A stretch of 64,000 nucleotides of DNA from Janthinobacterium sp. 61 (GTDB lineage Bacteria > Pseudomonadota > Gammaproteobacteria > Burkholderiales > Burkholderiaceae_D). Below the pieces are notes generated by a model. The model did no database searches, was not told the DNA's origin, and saw nothing but the letters and a program-made list of their open reading frames with translations. Location: assembly GCF_002846335.1 (NCBI RefSeq), contig NZ_PJMQ01000001.1, positions 496,001-560,000 of the forward strand. Reading direction: 5' to 3'. Shown in pieces: positions 35,201-42,527 of the stretch (position 1 is the stretch's first letter; each line of letters begins with the position of its first letter). The position numbers were made by a program, and so were the translations under genes.

Positions 35201-38200
35201 GCTGCCAGCGAGGTGGCAGCCACGCCAGCGGCAGTTGCCGCGAGCGTGTCGTCCAGCTGCGCCGCCGTGGCTGCTGCCTGGGACGTCAGGGCCAGGGTGG
35301 CGGCGGCGGTGGCGGCATTGTCGGCCGCGAGCGCATTGTTCAGGGCGGTCAGGGATGCAGCAGCCGTGGCGGCTGTCGAGGCGGCCGCCGCGTCGTCCGC
35401 TTGCGCCGCCAGGGCAGCGGTGTTCGACAAGCCGGCCGTGGTGGCGGCGACGGTAGCCGCCAGCGCCGCCACCAAGTCGAGCGGATGGGCCGTGGAATAG
35501 GCAGCCAGGGCGGCCGCATTGGCGGCGTCGTTGTTGGCGATGGTGGTCAGGGCGGCGGCATCCGTCAAGGCGGCCTTGGTGGCTGCCACGGTGGCGGCCG
35601 TGACGTCGAGCGTGTGGGCGGTGCCCAGCAGGACGGCATCGGTGAGGCCTGCAACGGTGGCCGCCGCCGTGGCGGCGGTGGCATTCGCGGTCGCTGCCAG
35701 GCCCAGGGCGACGGCGTCCGTCAGGTTGGCCGTCGTCTGTGCGGCGGTGGCGGCAGCTGCATCGACGGTGGCCGTCAAGCCCAGGGCCACGGCGTCCGTC
35801 AGGGCGGCCGTGGCGGTGGCTGTGTTGGCGGCGGCCGTGGCGGCTGTCGAGACGGTGCCCAGGGCCACGGCATCCGTCAGGTTGGCGACGGCGGCAGCGG
35901 TGCTGGCGGCCGTGTTGGCCGCCGTCGAAACGAGGCCCAGTGCCACGGCGTCGGTCAGGTTGGCCGTCGTTTGCAGGGCGGCAGCGGCTGTCGCGTCGGC
36001 CGTGGCAACCAGGCCCAATGCCGTCGCGTCTGTCAGCGCTGCCGTGGCGGCGGCCGTATTGGCAGCGGTGTTTGCGGCTGCCGAGAGCGTGCCCAGGGCC
36101 ACCGCATCGGTCAGGTTGGCAACGTTCGTCGCTGTATTGGCGGCGGTGGCAGCGGCCGTGGCGAGCAGGCCCAGGGCGGCGGCATCCGTCAGGTTGGCCG
36201 TTGCCTGCAATACGTTTGCGGCGGTCGCGTCGGCCGTGGAAATGAGTCCCAGCGCTGTGGCATCCGTCAACGCCGCCAGGTTGGCGGCGGAGGTCGCGAC
36301 CAGCGCATCGGCATTCGAGATGAGGCTCAGCGCGATGGCGTCGGTCTGGCCAGCGTTCGTGACGGCCGCAGCCGCAGCCGCGTCGGCGGCCGACGACACC
36401 AGGCCCAGGGCCACGGCATCGGTCTGGTTGGCAACTAATTGTGCCGTCGTCAGCGCGTTTTGCGCCAGCGTATTGGCGGCCGTCAAGCTGGCGACAGCCG
36501 TCTGGGCGGCAATTTGAGCGGCGGCGTCGGCAGTGGAGATGATGCCCAGCGCACCGGCATCGGTCAGTGCGGCTGTGGCAGCGGCGGCAGTAGCTGCGGC
36601 CTGTGCCGCGGCTGCGGCGCTGACGGCCGAGATGTCGTTGCCGCCCAGCAGGGCGGCCGTTTCCGCCGCCGAGACGGCGGCAGCGGCGGCGGCGGCGAGC
36701 GCGACGGCATCAGTCGCACCGGCGATGGTTTGCAGGCCGGCCGCCGTCAATGCATCGGCGGTGGAGATCCCGGCAAGGATGGTGGCATCGAACAGGGCGG
36801 CATCGGCATCGGCGCCATCGGCACCGAGCTGCAAGGCATTGACGGTAGCCGTCAGGGCGATGACGCTGGTCTGGCCGGCCGTGACGTTGGCGGCAAGGGC
36901 GGCGAGGTTGGCCAGATTGAATGCATTCAGGGCAACATTAACGTCCAGCAGGCTGGCTTGTGTATTGGCGGCAGCCGCATCGGCATCCGCCTGGTCGGCT
37001 GCTTGCTGCAGGGCAACGACATCGGTCTGGTCGGCAACTATCTGGGCATTGGCGGCATCGCTGGCGGCGGCTGCGTCGGCAGCGGCCAAGGCGGCCGCAT
37101 CCGTCTGGTTAGCCGTCGTTTGCGCTGCCAGCGCGGCGGCGGCATCGGCGTCGGAAATCAATTGCAGGGCGGCGGCGTCCGTCAATGCCGCTTGCGCGGC
37201 GGCGCTCACGGATGTGCTGGCAGCCGCATCGGCCGTGATTTGCAGGGCGGCAGCGTCGCTCAGGTTGGCGGTGACGACGGCATTCGCCGCCACGGTGGCG
37301 GCAAGGGCTGCTGCGGCGTCGAGCGCGGCGGCATCGCTACTGGCGGCCAAGGCGGCGGCTGCCGCAGCAGCAGCGTCGGCATCGGAAATCAGGGCCAGCG
37401 CAGCCGCATCGGTCAGGTTGGCCTGTGCCTGTGCCGCATCCGACGCCAGGGTGGCTGCGTCGGCGATCAGGCCCAGGGTGGGCGCGTCCGTCATGTTCGC
37501 CTGTGTCTGTGCATTAGCGGCGTTCGTCGCGGCCGCGTCGGCGGCAGCCTGCAGGGCGACGGCGTCGGTGGCGTTGGCGATGGCAGCGTCCTGGGCGGCA
37601 ACGCCGGCAGCGGCGTCCGCTGCCATGGTCAAGGCGACGGCATCGGTCAGACCCGCTTGCGTACTGGCCGCGGCGGCGGCATTCGCTGCGGCGGTGGCGG
37701 CGATGCCCAGTGCCGCGGCGTCGCTGGCATTGGCGGCTGCCGCTGCATTCGCTGCCGCGGTAGCGGCCGCATTCGAGGCGGCGGTCAGGGCGGCGGCATC
37801 GGTGGTGGCGGCCACGCTGGCGGCTGCGGCGGCATTGGCGGCATCCGCATCGGAAATGATGGCCAGGGCGGCGGCATCGGTCAGGCCGGCCTGGATGCCG
37901 GCCGCGACGGCGGCGTTGGCGGCGGCCGTTGCCGCCAGGTCCAGCGCGGCGGCGTCCGTGGCATTGGCCAGCGCCGTGGCGGCGGCAGCTGCGGCGGCGT
38001 CATTGGCTGAGTTGACAGCCAGTGCCGCCGCATCGGTCAGCGCTGCCTGGGTGTCGGCTGCGGTCGCGACCACGTCGGCTGCATCGGCGATGGCTTGCAA
38101 TGCCGGAGCGTTGGTCTGGTCCGCTTGCGTTTGTGCCGCATCGGCAGCGGCGTGCGCGGCGGCGGCGGCGGCGGCGGCCGTGACGGCAGCCGCATCGTCG

Positions 38201-39396
38201 TTTTGCGCCGACGTGGTGGCGGCCTGGGAGATGGCGGCGGTAGCGGCAGCCGCAGCGGCCGCGTTGTCGTCATTCGTGGCGGCGGTAGCGGCCGCTTGCG
38301 CGCCGGGTACGGCGGCGGCCGTGCTGGCCGCCAGCGTATCGTCGTTGGTGGCGTTATTTGCAGCGAGCAAGGCTGCTGCCGCTGCTGCTGCGGCCTGTGC
38401 CGCCAGCTGGTCGGCCAGGAGGGCGGCATTCGCCGCTGCCAGAGAAGCTGCTGCCGTAGCCGCTGCCGCGGCGGCGCTGGCGTCATCGGCCAGGGCATTG
38501 GCCGTGGCTGCTGCGGCCGCCGCGGCGGCCAATATTGCCGCGTCGGTGACGATGATGGTGGTGGATTGGTTGCCCGTGCCACCGGTGCCGCCCGTGCCAC
38601 CTGTGCCGCCCGTACCACCGGTGCCACCCGTGCCGCCTGTGCCGCCTGTGCCATCGGTACCGCCCGTACCCTGGCCGCCGGTCGATCCACCCGTCCCCGT
38701 GCCGCCCGTGCCCGTGCCGCCCGTGCCTCCCGTGCCGCCCGTGCCCGTGCCGCCCGTGCCAGTACCACCTGTGCCACCTGTGCCAGTGCCGCCCGTGCCT
38801 GTGCCGCCCGTGCCCGAACCGCCGGCCGCGGCGCCGCCTCCGCCGCCACCGCCTGCCGCAGCGCCAACCAGACCAAGGCCGCCGAGCGCACCCAGCACGC
38901 CAAGGCCGCCCAGGCCACCCGCAGCGCCGGCACCTGCTCCGGCACCCGCACCAGCCGAGGCGCCGGCGATATCCACGACACTGCCGCTGGGAATCCCGGC
39001 GGCGCCTGCACCCGCGCCCGTGGCGCCTGCACCCGCGCCCGTGGCGCCCGCAGCGCCACCGTTGTTATCGCTTTGCTGCGTGCCGGGATCGGCGCTGGCG
39101 TTACCGGCCTGGCCTGCGGCCGCGCCACCGCTACCTGCAGCCAAGGCGGCTGCAGCCACCGCAGCTGCCGCGCCAAGGGCGCCGGCATTGCCGCTATCGG
39201 CGCTTCCCGTGACTTCGACGACATTTTCAGGCGGCATGGTCTGGCCGGCATCGGCTCCTTGTATGAGTTCATCGTCGTCATACTGCTTGCGGTCGCCGTT
39301 TTTCGGATTGGCGGCTTTTTTTGCAGGCGTCGCGATCTTGGTGGCAGCGCCTTCGGCATTGACGGGAGCTGGAGCTGGATTTTGGGTGGTGGCCAT
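32215..39396 (-). CDS. Giant alanine-rich repeat protein, putative type I-secreted adhesin
   Basis: 2,393 residues from ATG 39396 (GGAG upstream). A TTG 12 codons earlier is in frame but lacks a ribosome site. By eye: a 60-residue leader holding most of the basic residues; a Gly/Ala segment with hydrophobic LGGLGVLGALGGLGLVG (60-190); a Gly-Thr tract (190-280); an ADD-type alanine-rich segment (to about 430); a 26-residue repeat array (430-1300) with consensus TDAxALxxxSxAD and Ala-rich filler; more irregular ADD-type repeats (to about 2150); four further 26-residue repeats; and a C-terminal globular region (FHTG...GGDVIDMSAI, about 2260-2393) like type I secretion target domains. No Cys, no RTX nonapeptides. 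The TolC/ABC/HlyD genes directly downstream support export. Its surface-adhesive role is inferred. Confidence 0.75.
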   Translation of the reverse strand: MATTQNPAPAPVNAEGAATKIATPAKKAANPKNGDRKQYDDDELIQGADAGQTMPPENVVEVTGSADSGNAGALGAAAAVAAAALAAGSGGAAAGQAGNASADPGTQQSDNNGGAAGATGAGAGATGAGAGAAGIPSGSVVDIAGASAGAGAGAGAGAAGGLGGLGVLGALGGLGLVGAAAGGGGGGGAAAGGSGTGGTGTGGTGTGGTGGTGTGGTGTGGTGGTGGTGTGGTGTGGSTGGQGTGGTDGTGGTGGTGGTGGTGGTGGTGGTGGTGNQSTTIIVTDAAILAAAAAAAATANALADDASAAAAAATAAASLAAANAALLADQLAAQAAAAAAAALLAANNATNDDTLAASTAAAVPGAQAAATAATNDDNAAAAAAATAAISQAATTSAQNDDAAAVTAAAAAAAAHAAADAAQTQADQTNAPALQAIADAADVVATAADTQAALTDAAALAVNSANDAAAAAAATALANATDAAALDLAATAAANAAVAAGIQAGLTDAAALAIISDADAANAAAAASVAATTDAAALTAASNAAATAAANAAAAANASDAAALGIAATAAANAAAAASTQAGLTDAVALTMAADAAAGVAAQDAAIANATDAVALQAAADAAATNAANAQTQANMTDAPTLGLIADAATLASDAAQAQANLTDAAALALISDADAAAAAAAALAASSDAAALDAAAALAATVAANAVVTANLSDAAALQITADAAASTSVSAAAQAALTDAAALQLISDADAAAALAAQTTANQTDAAALAAADAAAASDAANAQIVADQTDVVALQQAADQADADAAAANTQASLLDVNVALNAFNLANLAALAANVTAGQTSVIALTATVNALQLGADGADADAALFDATILAGISTADALTAAGLQTIAGATDAVALAAAAAAAVSAAETAALLGGNDISAVSAAAAAQAAATAAAATAALTDAGALGIISTADAAAQIAAQTAVASLTAANTLAQNALTTAQLVANQTDAVALGLVSSAADAAAAAAVTNAGQTDAIALSLISNADALVATSAANLAALTDATALGLISTADATAANVLQATANLTDAAALGLLATAAATAANTATNVANLTDAVALGTLSAAANTAANTAAATAALTDATALGLVATADATAAAALQTTANLTDAVALGLVSTAANTAASTAAAVANLTDAVALGTVSTAATAAANTATATAALTDAVALGLTATVDAAAATAAQTTANLTDAVALGLAATANATAATAAATVAGLTDAVLLGTAHTLDVTAATVAATKAALTDAAALTTIANNDAANAAALAAYSTAHPLDLVAALAATVAATTAGLSNTAALAAQADDAAAASTAATAAASLTALNNALAADNAATAAATLALTSQAAATAAQLDDTLAATAAGVAATSLAAAQAAQAADTAAAATAATAANALAALNAALQADANAAATAAAAVTASAATAAAVADDLAAATAATVANVSHAAAQAAQLADSAAASAATIAANALTSLNAALADDAAAAAAVLNSTNATAAAVAATAADTAAAAAAAVAAISAAATQHAQADDIAAAAAALTASISLAATQAAQAADLAVGTTAAAAASALAALNQALADDSAAAAASTAASNAQAALNAATATLNAAILTASASLAATNAALGADATAASTAAAAAAAQVLADAALAADAGLAALATAANNALAAASAALAADDAAANAAHTAALSAAATLAAQLADTAALNAHAALNAAIANLNAAVTADTNATDADNDKTLKLNLLLAAQGSADDAAQANANAAAAHAALAAAQADDAAAATAAANAIAAHTAAVAAQNADAAAAAAAAQAATSLAATLNAQADDATAAAAATAAANAQLALDAALAADANVAATAAAAAAAQLAAQNAHDADAAAAAAAVAAAITLAATQAAQADDAAAALAAANAANAQAAHDAAVADDQAAADAAATAALAQTAATAAAAADAAATASAAAAAASLLAAQAAQADDTAANQAAANAAAATAAHTAAIAADALAVSTAATAASALAAATAAQNDDDAAAAAAATAAISLALTQAAQADDTAAAAATLNANNAAAAALAAHAADAAAPLAQAQAAASLLALQAAQADDAAAASAAAAAAQAHANANAAQADDAAAAQANADAQAADIALAQANALAAQTDASALALISNADAAHAAAVQAIADQTDAVALTQAADAAAAAALAAAQTAAQTDANALHLAADAAAAAAASAQAQANLTDASALTVAANADAAAAAASQAQADLTDANQLFVLSQNALHNPLTVADFHTGLPAAGGDVIDMSAIADLTAAVAVGVNLSTDFGNDNLFIFDGTSVSIGAAASAIAADSSVLSGQGYIVIADAQNSGAVTVYHSSDLSNANAIDTALVLLSGVNITQLTAANFVV
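32635..32946 (-). repeat. Four 26-residue (78-bp) repeats near the C-terminus of the giant protein
   Basis: Four consecutive 26-residue units begin TDAS, TDAV, TDAN and TDAS, and each ends before the next TDA. They match the main array's register after a long ADD-type stretch. They directly precede the C-terminal globular domain. Confidence 0.8.
35488..38115 (-). repeat. Main 26-residue (78-bp) repeat array in the giant protein
   Basis: About 30 units of 26 residues, each starting T/S-D-A-x-x-L (for example TDAVALGLVSTAANTAASTA and TDAAALALISDADAAAAAAA), with one diverged interval near 36,700-36,950. The Thr/Ser-Asp pair at each start would cap a helix. DNA copies are diverged enough that the array is not a perfect tandem repeat. 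Confidence 0.8.
38572..38820 (-). repeat. Gly-Thr-rich low-complexity tract (GTGGTGG-type) in the giant protein
   Basis: About 80 residues made almost only of Gly and Thr with GTGGTGGTGTGG patterns and single Ser, Gln and Asp interruptions. The DNA is a tandem GGCACNGGCGG-type microsatellite, prone to slippage in 3-bp or 9-bp steps that would keep the frame. It probably forms a flexible linker between the leader and the helical repeats. Confidence 0.85.
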
Positions 39397-39720
39397 TTTA
39401 ATGTCTCCGGAAGTTGGTATATATTCGTTCAATTTTTTAAGATATTAAAAAATTAATAATGTAATTCGTTTCCTTACTTACTCCGGCATGGCTTGGGCCG
39501 TGGTTGAGCTTTGGTGTCGCCGTTGTTGATAGTGGCAAGTAAAACATAACTGGAAAAAAATCGCTGGCGCTCTTTAGTAATATGAAAAATGTTATTTTTG
39601 CATTTGTTTTTTGTGGTTACGCTTGCGCGTATTTTTTTTCACCTCGAATGAGTCCTTCGGGCGATATCTACTGTCAGGACGCGATCTTTACATGAAGGTA
39701 AGACCTGCTGTCACTCTGAA

Positions 39721-39744
39721 GATAGTTTCAATTTTGAAACTATC
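39721..39744. promoter_or_regulatory. Perfect 11-bp palindrome upstream of the giant-protein gene
   Basis: GATAGTTTCAA (39721-39731), TT, TTGAAACTATC (39734-39744). Two-base spacer, no mismatches, no T-run. A dimeric regulator binding site is the simplest reading. It is about 325 bp upstream of the start codon. Confidence 0.55.
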
Positions 39745-39800
39745 GATTCTATTTTGATCACTCAGTAAGACTTTATTCTGCCTAGCTTTGCAGGAGGGAA

Positions 39801-39820
39801 TAGTCACGAATTGTCACGAA
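39801..39820. promoter_or_regulatory. Tandem decamer (T[AT]GTCACGAA)x2
   Basis: TAGTCACGAA directly followed by TTGTCACGAA: the 8-mer GTCACGAA repeats at a 10-bp interval, one helical turn, as for regulators that bind one face of DNA. Located in the same AT-rich region. Confidence 0.4.
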
Positions 39821-40037
39821 ATGGCCTGTTCCGGCTGAATCTGCTGCCGTCTTCCAGTATTTCTGCGCCTTTCATCCAAAAAGCTGTCTCGCTATCGAAT
39901 TGCTAGTTGTGGTTTTTTTGTTTTTTGTTGATGTAATGTGATGGCTAATACGATTCTATATAAATAATTTTTTGTAATTATTATATCTATTTGATGCTAT
40001 CGATTGAGTAGCCTTTATTTGATGCTGAGATGGGCTG

Positions 40038-40066
40038 ATAATAACTATCAGGAGAATAGTTATTAT
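40038..40066. promoter_or_regulatory. Second perfect 11-bp inverted repeat in the AT-rich gap
   Basis: ATAATAACTAT (40038-40048), spacer CAGGAGA, ATAGTTATTAT (40056-40066). It is 29 bp from the terminator that closes the ABC transporter operon. It may be an operator or a hairpin on a long leader RNA. Confidence 0.45.
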
Positions 40067-40094
40067 TTCAGGTGGCCGAATGGGGCAAAAATGG

Positions 40095-40123
40095 AAAACG
40101 CCCCGACGGGCGGGGCGTTTTTT
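40095..40123 (-). terminator. Bidirectional terminator after the GntR-ABC operon
   Basis: AAAACGCCCC (40095-40104) pairs with GGGGCGTTTT (40112-40121) around a 7-base loop, with T residues on both sides. It lies 25 bp past the stop of the ABC permease gene. Confidence 0.85.
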
Positions 40124-40147
40124 GATGAGGCAGGGATCGTGTGCTTG

Positions 40148-41149
40148 TCAGTCTTCTTCGCGCCAGCGGCGCAACCGGATGGCAGCGTATATCAGCGCCG
40201 CGCCTGCCGCTGCGCCCAGCCAGACGGCTGGCATGGCCAGGCTGGACCAGGAATTGCTGAACACATCGATGCGTGTCATGTGCGATCCCCCCTCTGCCAG
40301 GGCGTGCATGCGCGGCAGCAGTTCCGGTTCGAACAGATACCAGCTGCCGGGGAGAGTGCCCAGCAGCGCGCGTCCGATGACATTCATCTGTATCCAGTTG
40401 ACGTCGTTTTCCGTCTGCGTCAGCTTGCCGGCCCAGACCGTCAGGATGAGCAGCAGCAAGGGCACGCCGACTGCCCACAGGAAGACTTTCGACTTGGCCC
40501 AGCTCGATACCATCAGCAGCCAGCCCACCGTCGGCAAGGCCCACAGGCAATACACGGGCAGCAAGCCGAACACGCGCAGCGGTCCCAGGTATAGCCCGGG
40601 AGAGCCAAGCAACTCGGCAAACACGTGGATGCCGTTGGCCGCCAGCACGCCGCTCAGGATCAGGATCAGGGCCAGCGAAGTCAGGCTGGCGGCGGCCGCC
40701 ACGATGAGCGGCGCGACCAGCAGGGCGATGGCCGCTTTCGACAGCACCGTTTGCGCATCCGAGACGGGCAGCGATTTCCAGAACAGCACGCTGCGGTCGC
40801 GGCGGTCGTCATGCAGGGCGCTCAGGCAATAGAAAAATACCAGGAAGCCCAGCGCCAGGAACAGCGGCGCGGCCGCATATGTATAGTTGTTGGCGACGGC
40901 ATCGATGATTTCCGTGCGGCGCGGGCCGAAGGTGCGGGTATTGAAGACGGTGCTCCAGGAAATTTCTTCGCCATTGACGATGAGCGCCGCGTGCATTTTG
41001 CTCTTTGCAACGGTCGCGGCCGCCATCAGGGCGCCCAGCACCGTCATGACGATGCCGATCAGGGCCGGCGTCCACACCAGCATGCCCTTGTGTTCCCACA
41101 ATTCACGCCGGAGCAGCCATTGCATCTTGTTTGCAGGGGAAATGCTCAT
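40148..41149 (-). CDS. ABC-2-type transporter permease
   Basis: 333 residues. Membrane segments are visible at VWTPALIGIVMTVLGALMAA, APLFLALGFLVFFYCLSAL, AIALLVAPLIVAAAASLTSLALILIL, VFLWAVGVPLLLLILTVWAG and AMPAVWLGAAAGAALIYAA. DDRRDRSVLFWKSLPVSD in the first cytoplasmic loop is typical of ABC-2 permeases in YtrA-type operons. It is the last gene of the operon (ATGA overlap with the ATPase). Substrate unknown; related systems respond to cell-wall-active peptides. Confidence 0.85.
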   Translation of the reverse strand: MSISPANKMQWLLRRELWEHKGMLVWTPALIGIVMTVLGALMAAATVAKSKMHAALIVNGEEISWSTVFNTRTFGPRRTEIIDAVANNYTYAAAPLFLALGFLVFFYCLSALHDDRRDRSVLFWKSLPVSDAQTVLSKAAIALLVAPLIVAAAASLTSLALILILSGVLAANGIHVFAELLGSPGLYLGPLRVFGLLPVYCLWALPTVGWLLMVSSWAKSKVFLWAVGVPLLLLILTVWAGKLTQTENDVNWIQMNVIGRALLGTLPGSWYLFEPELLPRMHALAEGGSHMTRIDVFSNSWSSLAMPAVWLGAAAGAALIYAAIRLRRWREED

Positions 41150-42018
41150 TGGTACGATCCTTTCATGGTCGCGACAAACAGGTCAGCCAGGCTGGGCGTG
41201 CGTACTTCGCCCAGGGCAGCCAGCTGGGTGCGGGCGACGCCGTCGAACAGCATCACCGACTTGCCAAACACGCTGCGTTCGCTGATCGGCTGCAGGGCGC
41301 GCGCTGGATTGAGGTGTTGCGGGCCCACCATCACCTCGATGTAGCGCTCGCCCACCTCTTCCATGGTCGAAGCCAGCACAATCTTGCCGTCGCGAATGAA
41401 CATCAGGTCGCTGAGGATGTGTTCCACTTCCTCGATCTGGTGCGTGGTGATGACGATGGTCTTGTTTTCGTCGAAATAGTCTTCCAGCAGGTTCTGGTAA
41501 AACTGCTTGCGGTACAGGATGTCGAGGCCCAGGGTGGGCTCGTCGAGCACCAGCAGTTTGGCGTCGATGGCCATCACCAGCGCCAGGTGCAGCTGCACCA
41601 CCATGCCCTTCGACATGGCCTTGACCTTCATCTTCGGTGCCAGCTTGGTGTGGGCCAGGTAGCGTTCGGCCTTGCTGCGATCAAAACGTGGATGCACGCC
41701 GGCAACGAAATCGATGGCGTCGGCCACGCGCAGCCAGCCCGGCAGGATGGCCACGTCGGCGATGAAACACACATCGTCCATCAGCGCGTCGCGCTGCACG
41801 CGAGGATCGCGCCCCAGCACTGACAGCTCACCGTCGAAGCCCGTCAGGCCGAGGATGGCTTTCAGGGTGGTGGTCTTGCCGGAACCGTTAGGCCCGATCA
41901 AGCCGACGATGCGCCCCGGCGCGATATCAAAGCTGATGCCATCGATGGCCACCTGTTTGCCATACTGCTTGCGCAGGCCCCGAGCGCTGATGACGCTATC
42001 GTTGTTCAATGCATTCAT
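41146..42018 (-). CDS. ABC transporter ATP-binding protein (YtrB-like)
   Basis: 290 residues from ATG 42018 (GGAGAG upstream). Walker A LIGPNGSGKTTTLKAILGL, Walker B AKLLVLDEPTLGLD and switch His in TTHQIEEVE are intact. The ABC signature is unusual: MSKGMVVQLHLALVMA where LSGGQ is normal. Partner of the downstream permease; both ends overlap neighbours by ATGA. Confidence 0.88.
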   Translation of the reverse strand: MNALNNDSVISARGLRKQYGKQVAIDGISFDIAPGRIVGLIGPNGSGKTTTLKAILGLTGFDGELSVLGRDPRVQRDALMDDVCFIADVAILPGWLRVADAIDFVAGVHPRFDRSKAERYLAHTKLAPKMKVKAMSKGMVVQLHLALVMAIDAKLLVLDEPTLGLDILYRKQFYQNLLEDYFDENKTIVITTHQIEEVEHILSDLMFIRDGKIVLASTMEEVGERYIEVMVGPQHLNPARALQPISERSVFGKSVMLFDGVARTQLAALGEVRTPSLADLFVATMKGSYQ

Positions 42019-42395
42019 GCGCTCTCTCCGTGTGCGCCACTGTCGCGGCTCGCTTGCAGCAGTTGATCGAGGTCCAGGCCCAGTTGCGTGATGCGTTCCA
42101 GCATCGCCGGCCATTCTTCGCGCATGAAGCGTTCGCGTTCACTGGCCAGCAATTTGTCGCGGGCGCCTTCCAAGACATACATACCGAGTCCTCTGCGTTT
42201 TTCCACCAGGGCATCGTCGACCAGTTCCTGATAGGCGCGCGAGACCGTGATGGGATTCAATTGATAGTCGGCCGCCACCTGGCGCACCGAAGGCAGGGCG
42301 TCGCCGGACTGCAGCACGCCATCGAGCATCATGCCCACCACCCTGGCCTTGAGCTGGCGGTAGATGGGGCTATTGTCATTCCATTCCGCGCTCAT
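42015..42395 (-). CDS. GntR-family regulator, YtrA subfamily
   Basis: 126 residues. A winged helix (SPIYRQLKARVVGMMLDG, GDALPSVRQVAADYQLNPITVSRAYQELVDDALVEKRRGLGMYV) is followed by only about 50 residues of dimerisation tail, the short YtrA layout. It is autoregulatory in known systems. It heads the operon after a 19-codon leader ORF whose stop overlaps its start, and a 22-bp near-palindrome sits upstream. Confidence 0.9.
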   Translation of the reverse strand: MSAEWNDNSPIYRQLKARVVGMMLDGVLQSGDALPSVRQVAADYQLNPITVSRAYQELVDDALVEKRRGLGMYVLEGARDKLLASERERFMREEWPAMLERITQLGLDLDQLLQASRDSGAHGESA

Positions 42396-42451
42396 GGGAT
42401 GCGCTCCGATAGAGACGGGGCGACGCGGCGCGAGAGTAGTGCTGAGGGCAT
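42392..42451 (-). CDS. 19-residue leader ORF upstream of the GntR regulator
   Basis: ATG 42451 has a strong AAAGGAG ribosome site 5 bp upstream. It encodes MPSALLSRRVAPSLSERIP and ends with TGA overlapping the regulator's ATG (ATGA). The better ribosome site belongs to the leader, and the regulator has a second GGAG inside the leader. It probably couples translation. The peptide is basic and has no recognised homologue that I know of. Confidence 0.55.
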   Translation of the reverse strand: MPSALLSRRVAPSLSERIP

Positions 42452-42479
42452 AGTGACTCCTTTGTGTTTTGTTGATTCG

Positions 42480-42501
42480 GTGTTGTAGTTAACTATAACA
42501 C
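42480..42501 (-). promoter_or_regulatory. 22-bp near-palindrome, likely YtrA-type operator
   Basis: GTGTTGTAGTT then AACTATAACAC: an inverted repeat matching at 20 of 22 positions (one mismatched pair), with centre GTTAAC. It lies 28 bp upstream of the leader ORF start, where a repressor would cover the promoter of the regulator-ABC operon. Confidence 0.7.
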
Positions 42502-42527
42502 TAAGAATCGGGAATGCAAGCATTCTT

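Larger units (their letters stand above)
39397..40094. other. AT-rich regulatory gap upstream of the giant-protein gene
   Basis: About 700 bp with no convincing gene and markedly lower GC than its surroundings. It holds two perfect 11-bp inverted repeats (39721-39744 and 40038-40066) and a tandem decamer (39801-39820). A TATAAT hexamer on the minus strand (plus 39980-39985) lies about 580 bp upstream of the start codon, a doubtful promoter. The region looks like a complex promoter or a foreign insertion. Confidence 0.55.

Noticed and set aside
32215..39396. Giant protein as an RTX adhesin or alanine-rich antifreeze protein
   Set aside because: No GGxGxD nonapeptides were seen. Type I antifreeze helices have 11-residue Thr spacing, whereas these repeats are 26 residues. 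Kept only as a loose structural analogy.
36533..39448. Long plus-strand open frames opposite the giant gene, including one of 971 codons
   Set aside because: They arise because reverse complements of alanine codons (GCN) rarely give stops. Their translations are low-complexity mirrors, and all plausible ribosome sites, repeats and exporter context are on the minus strand.
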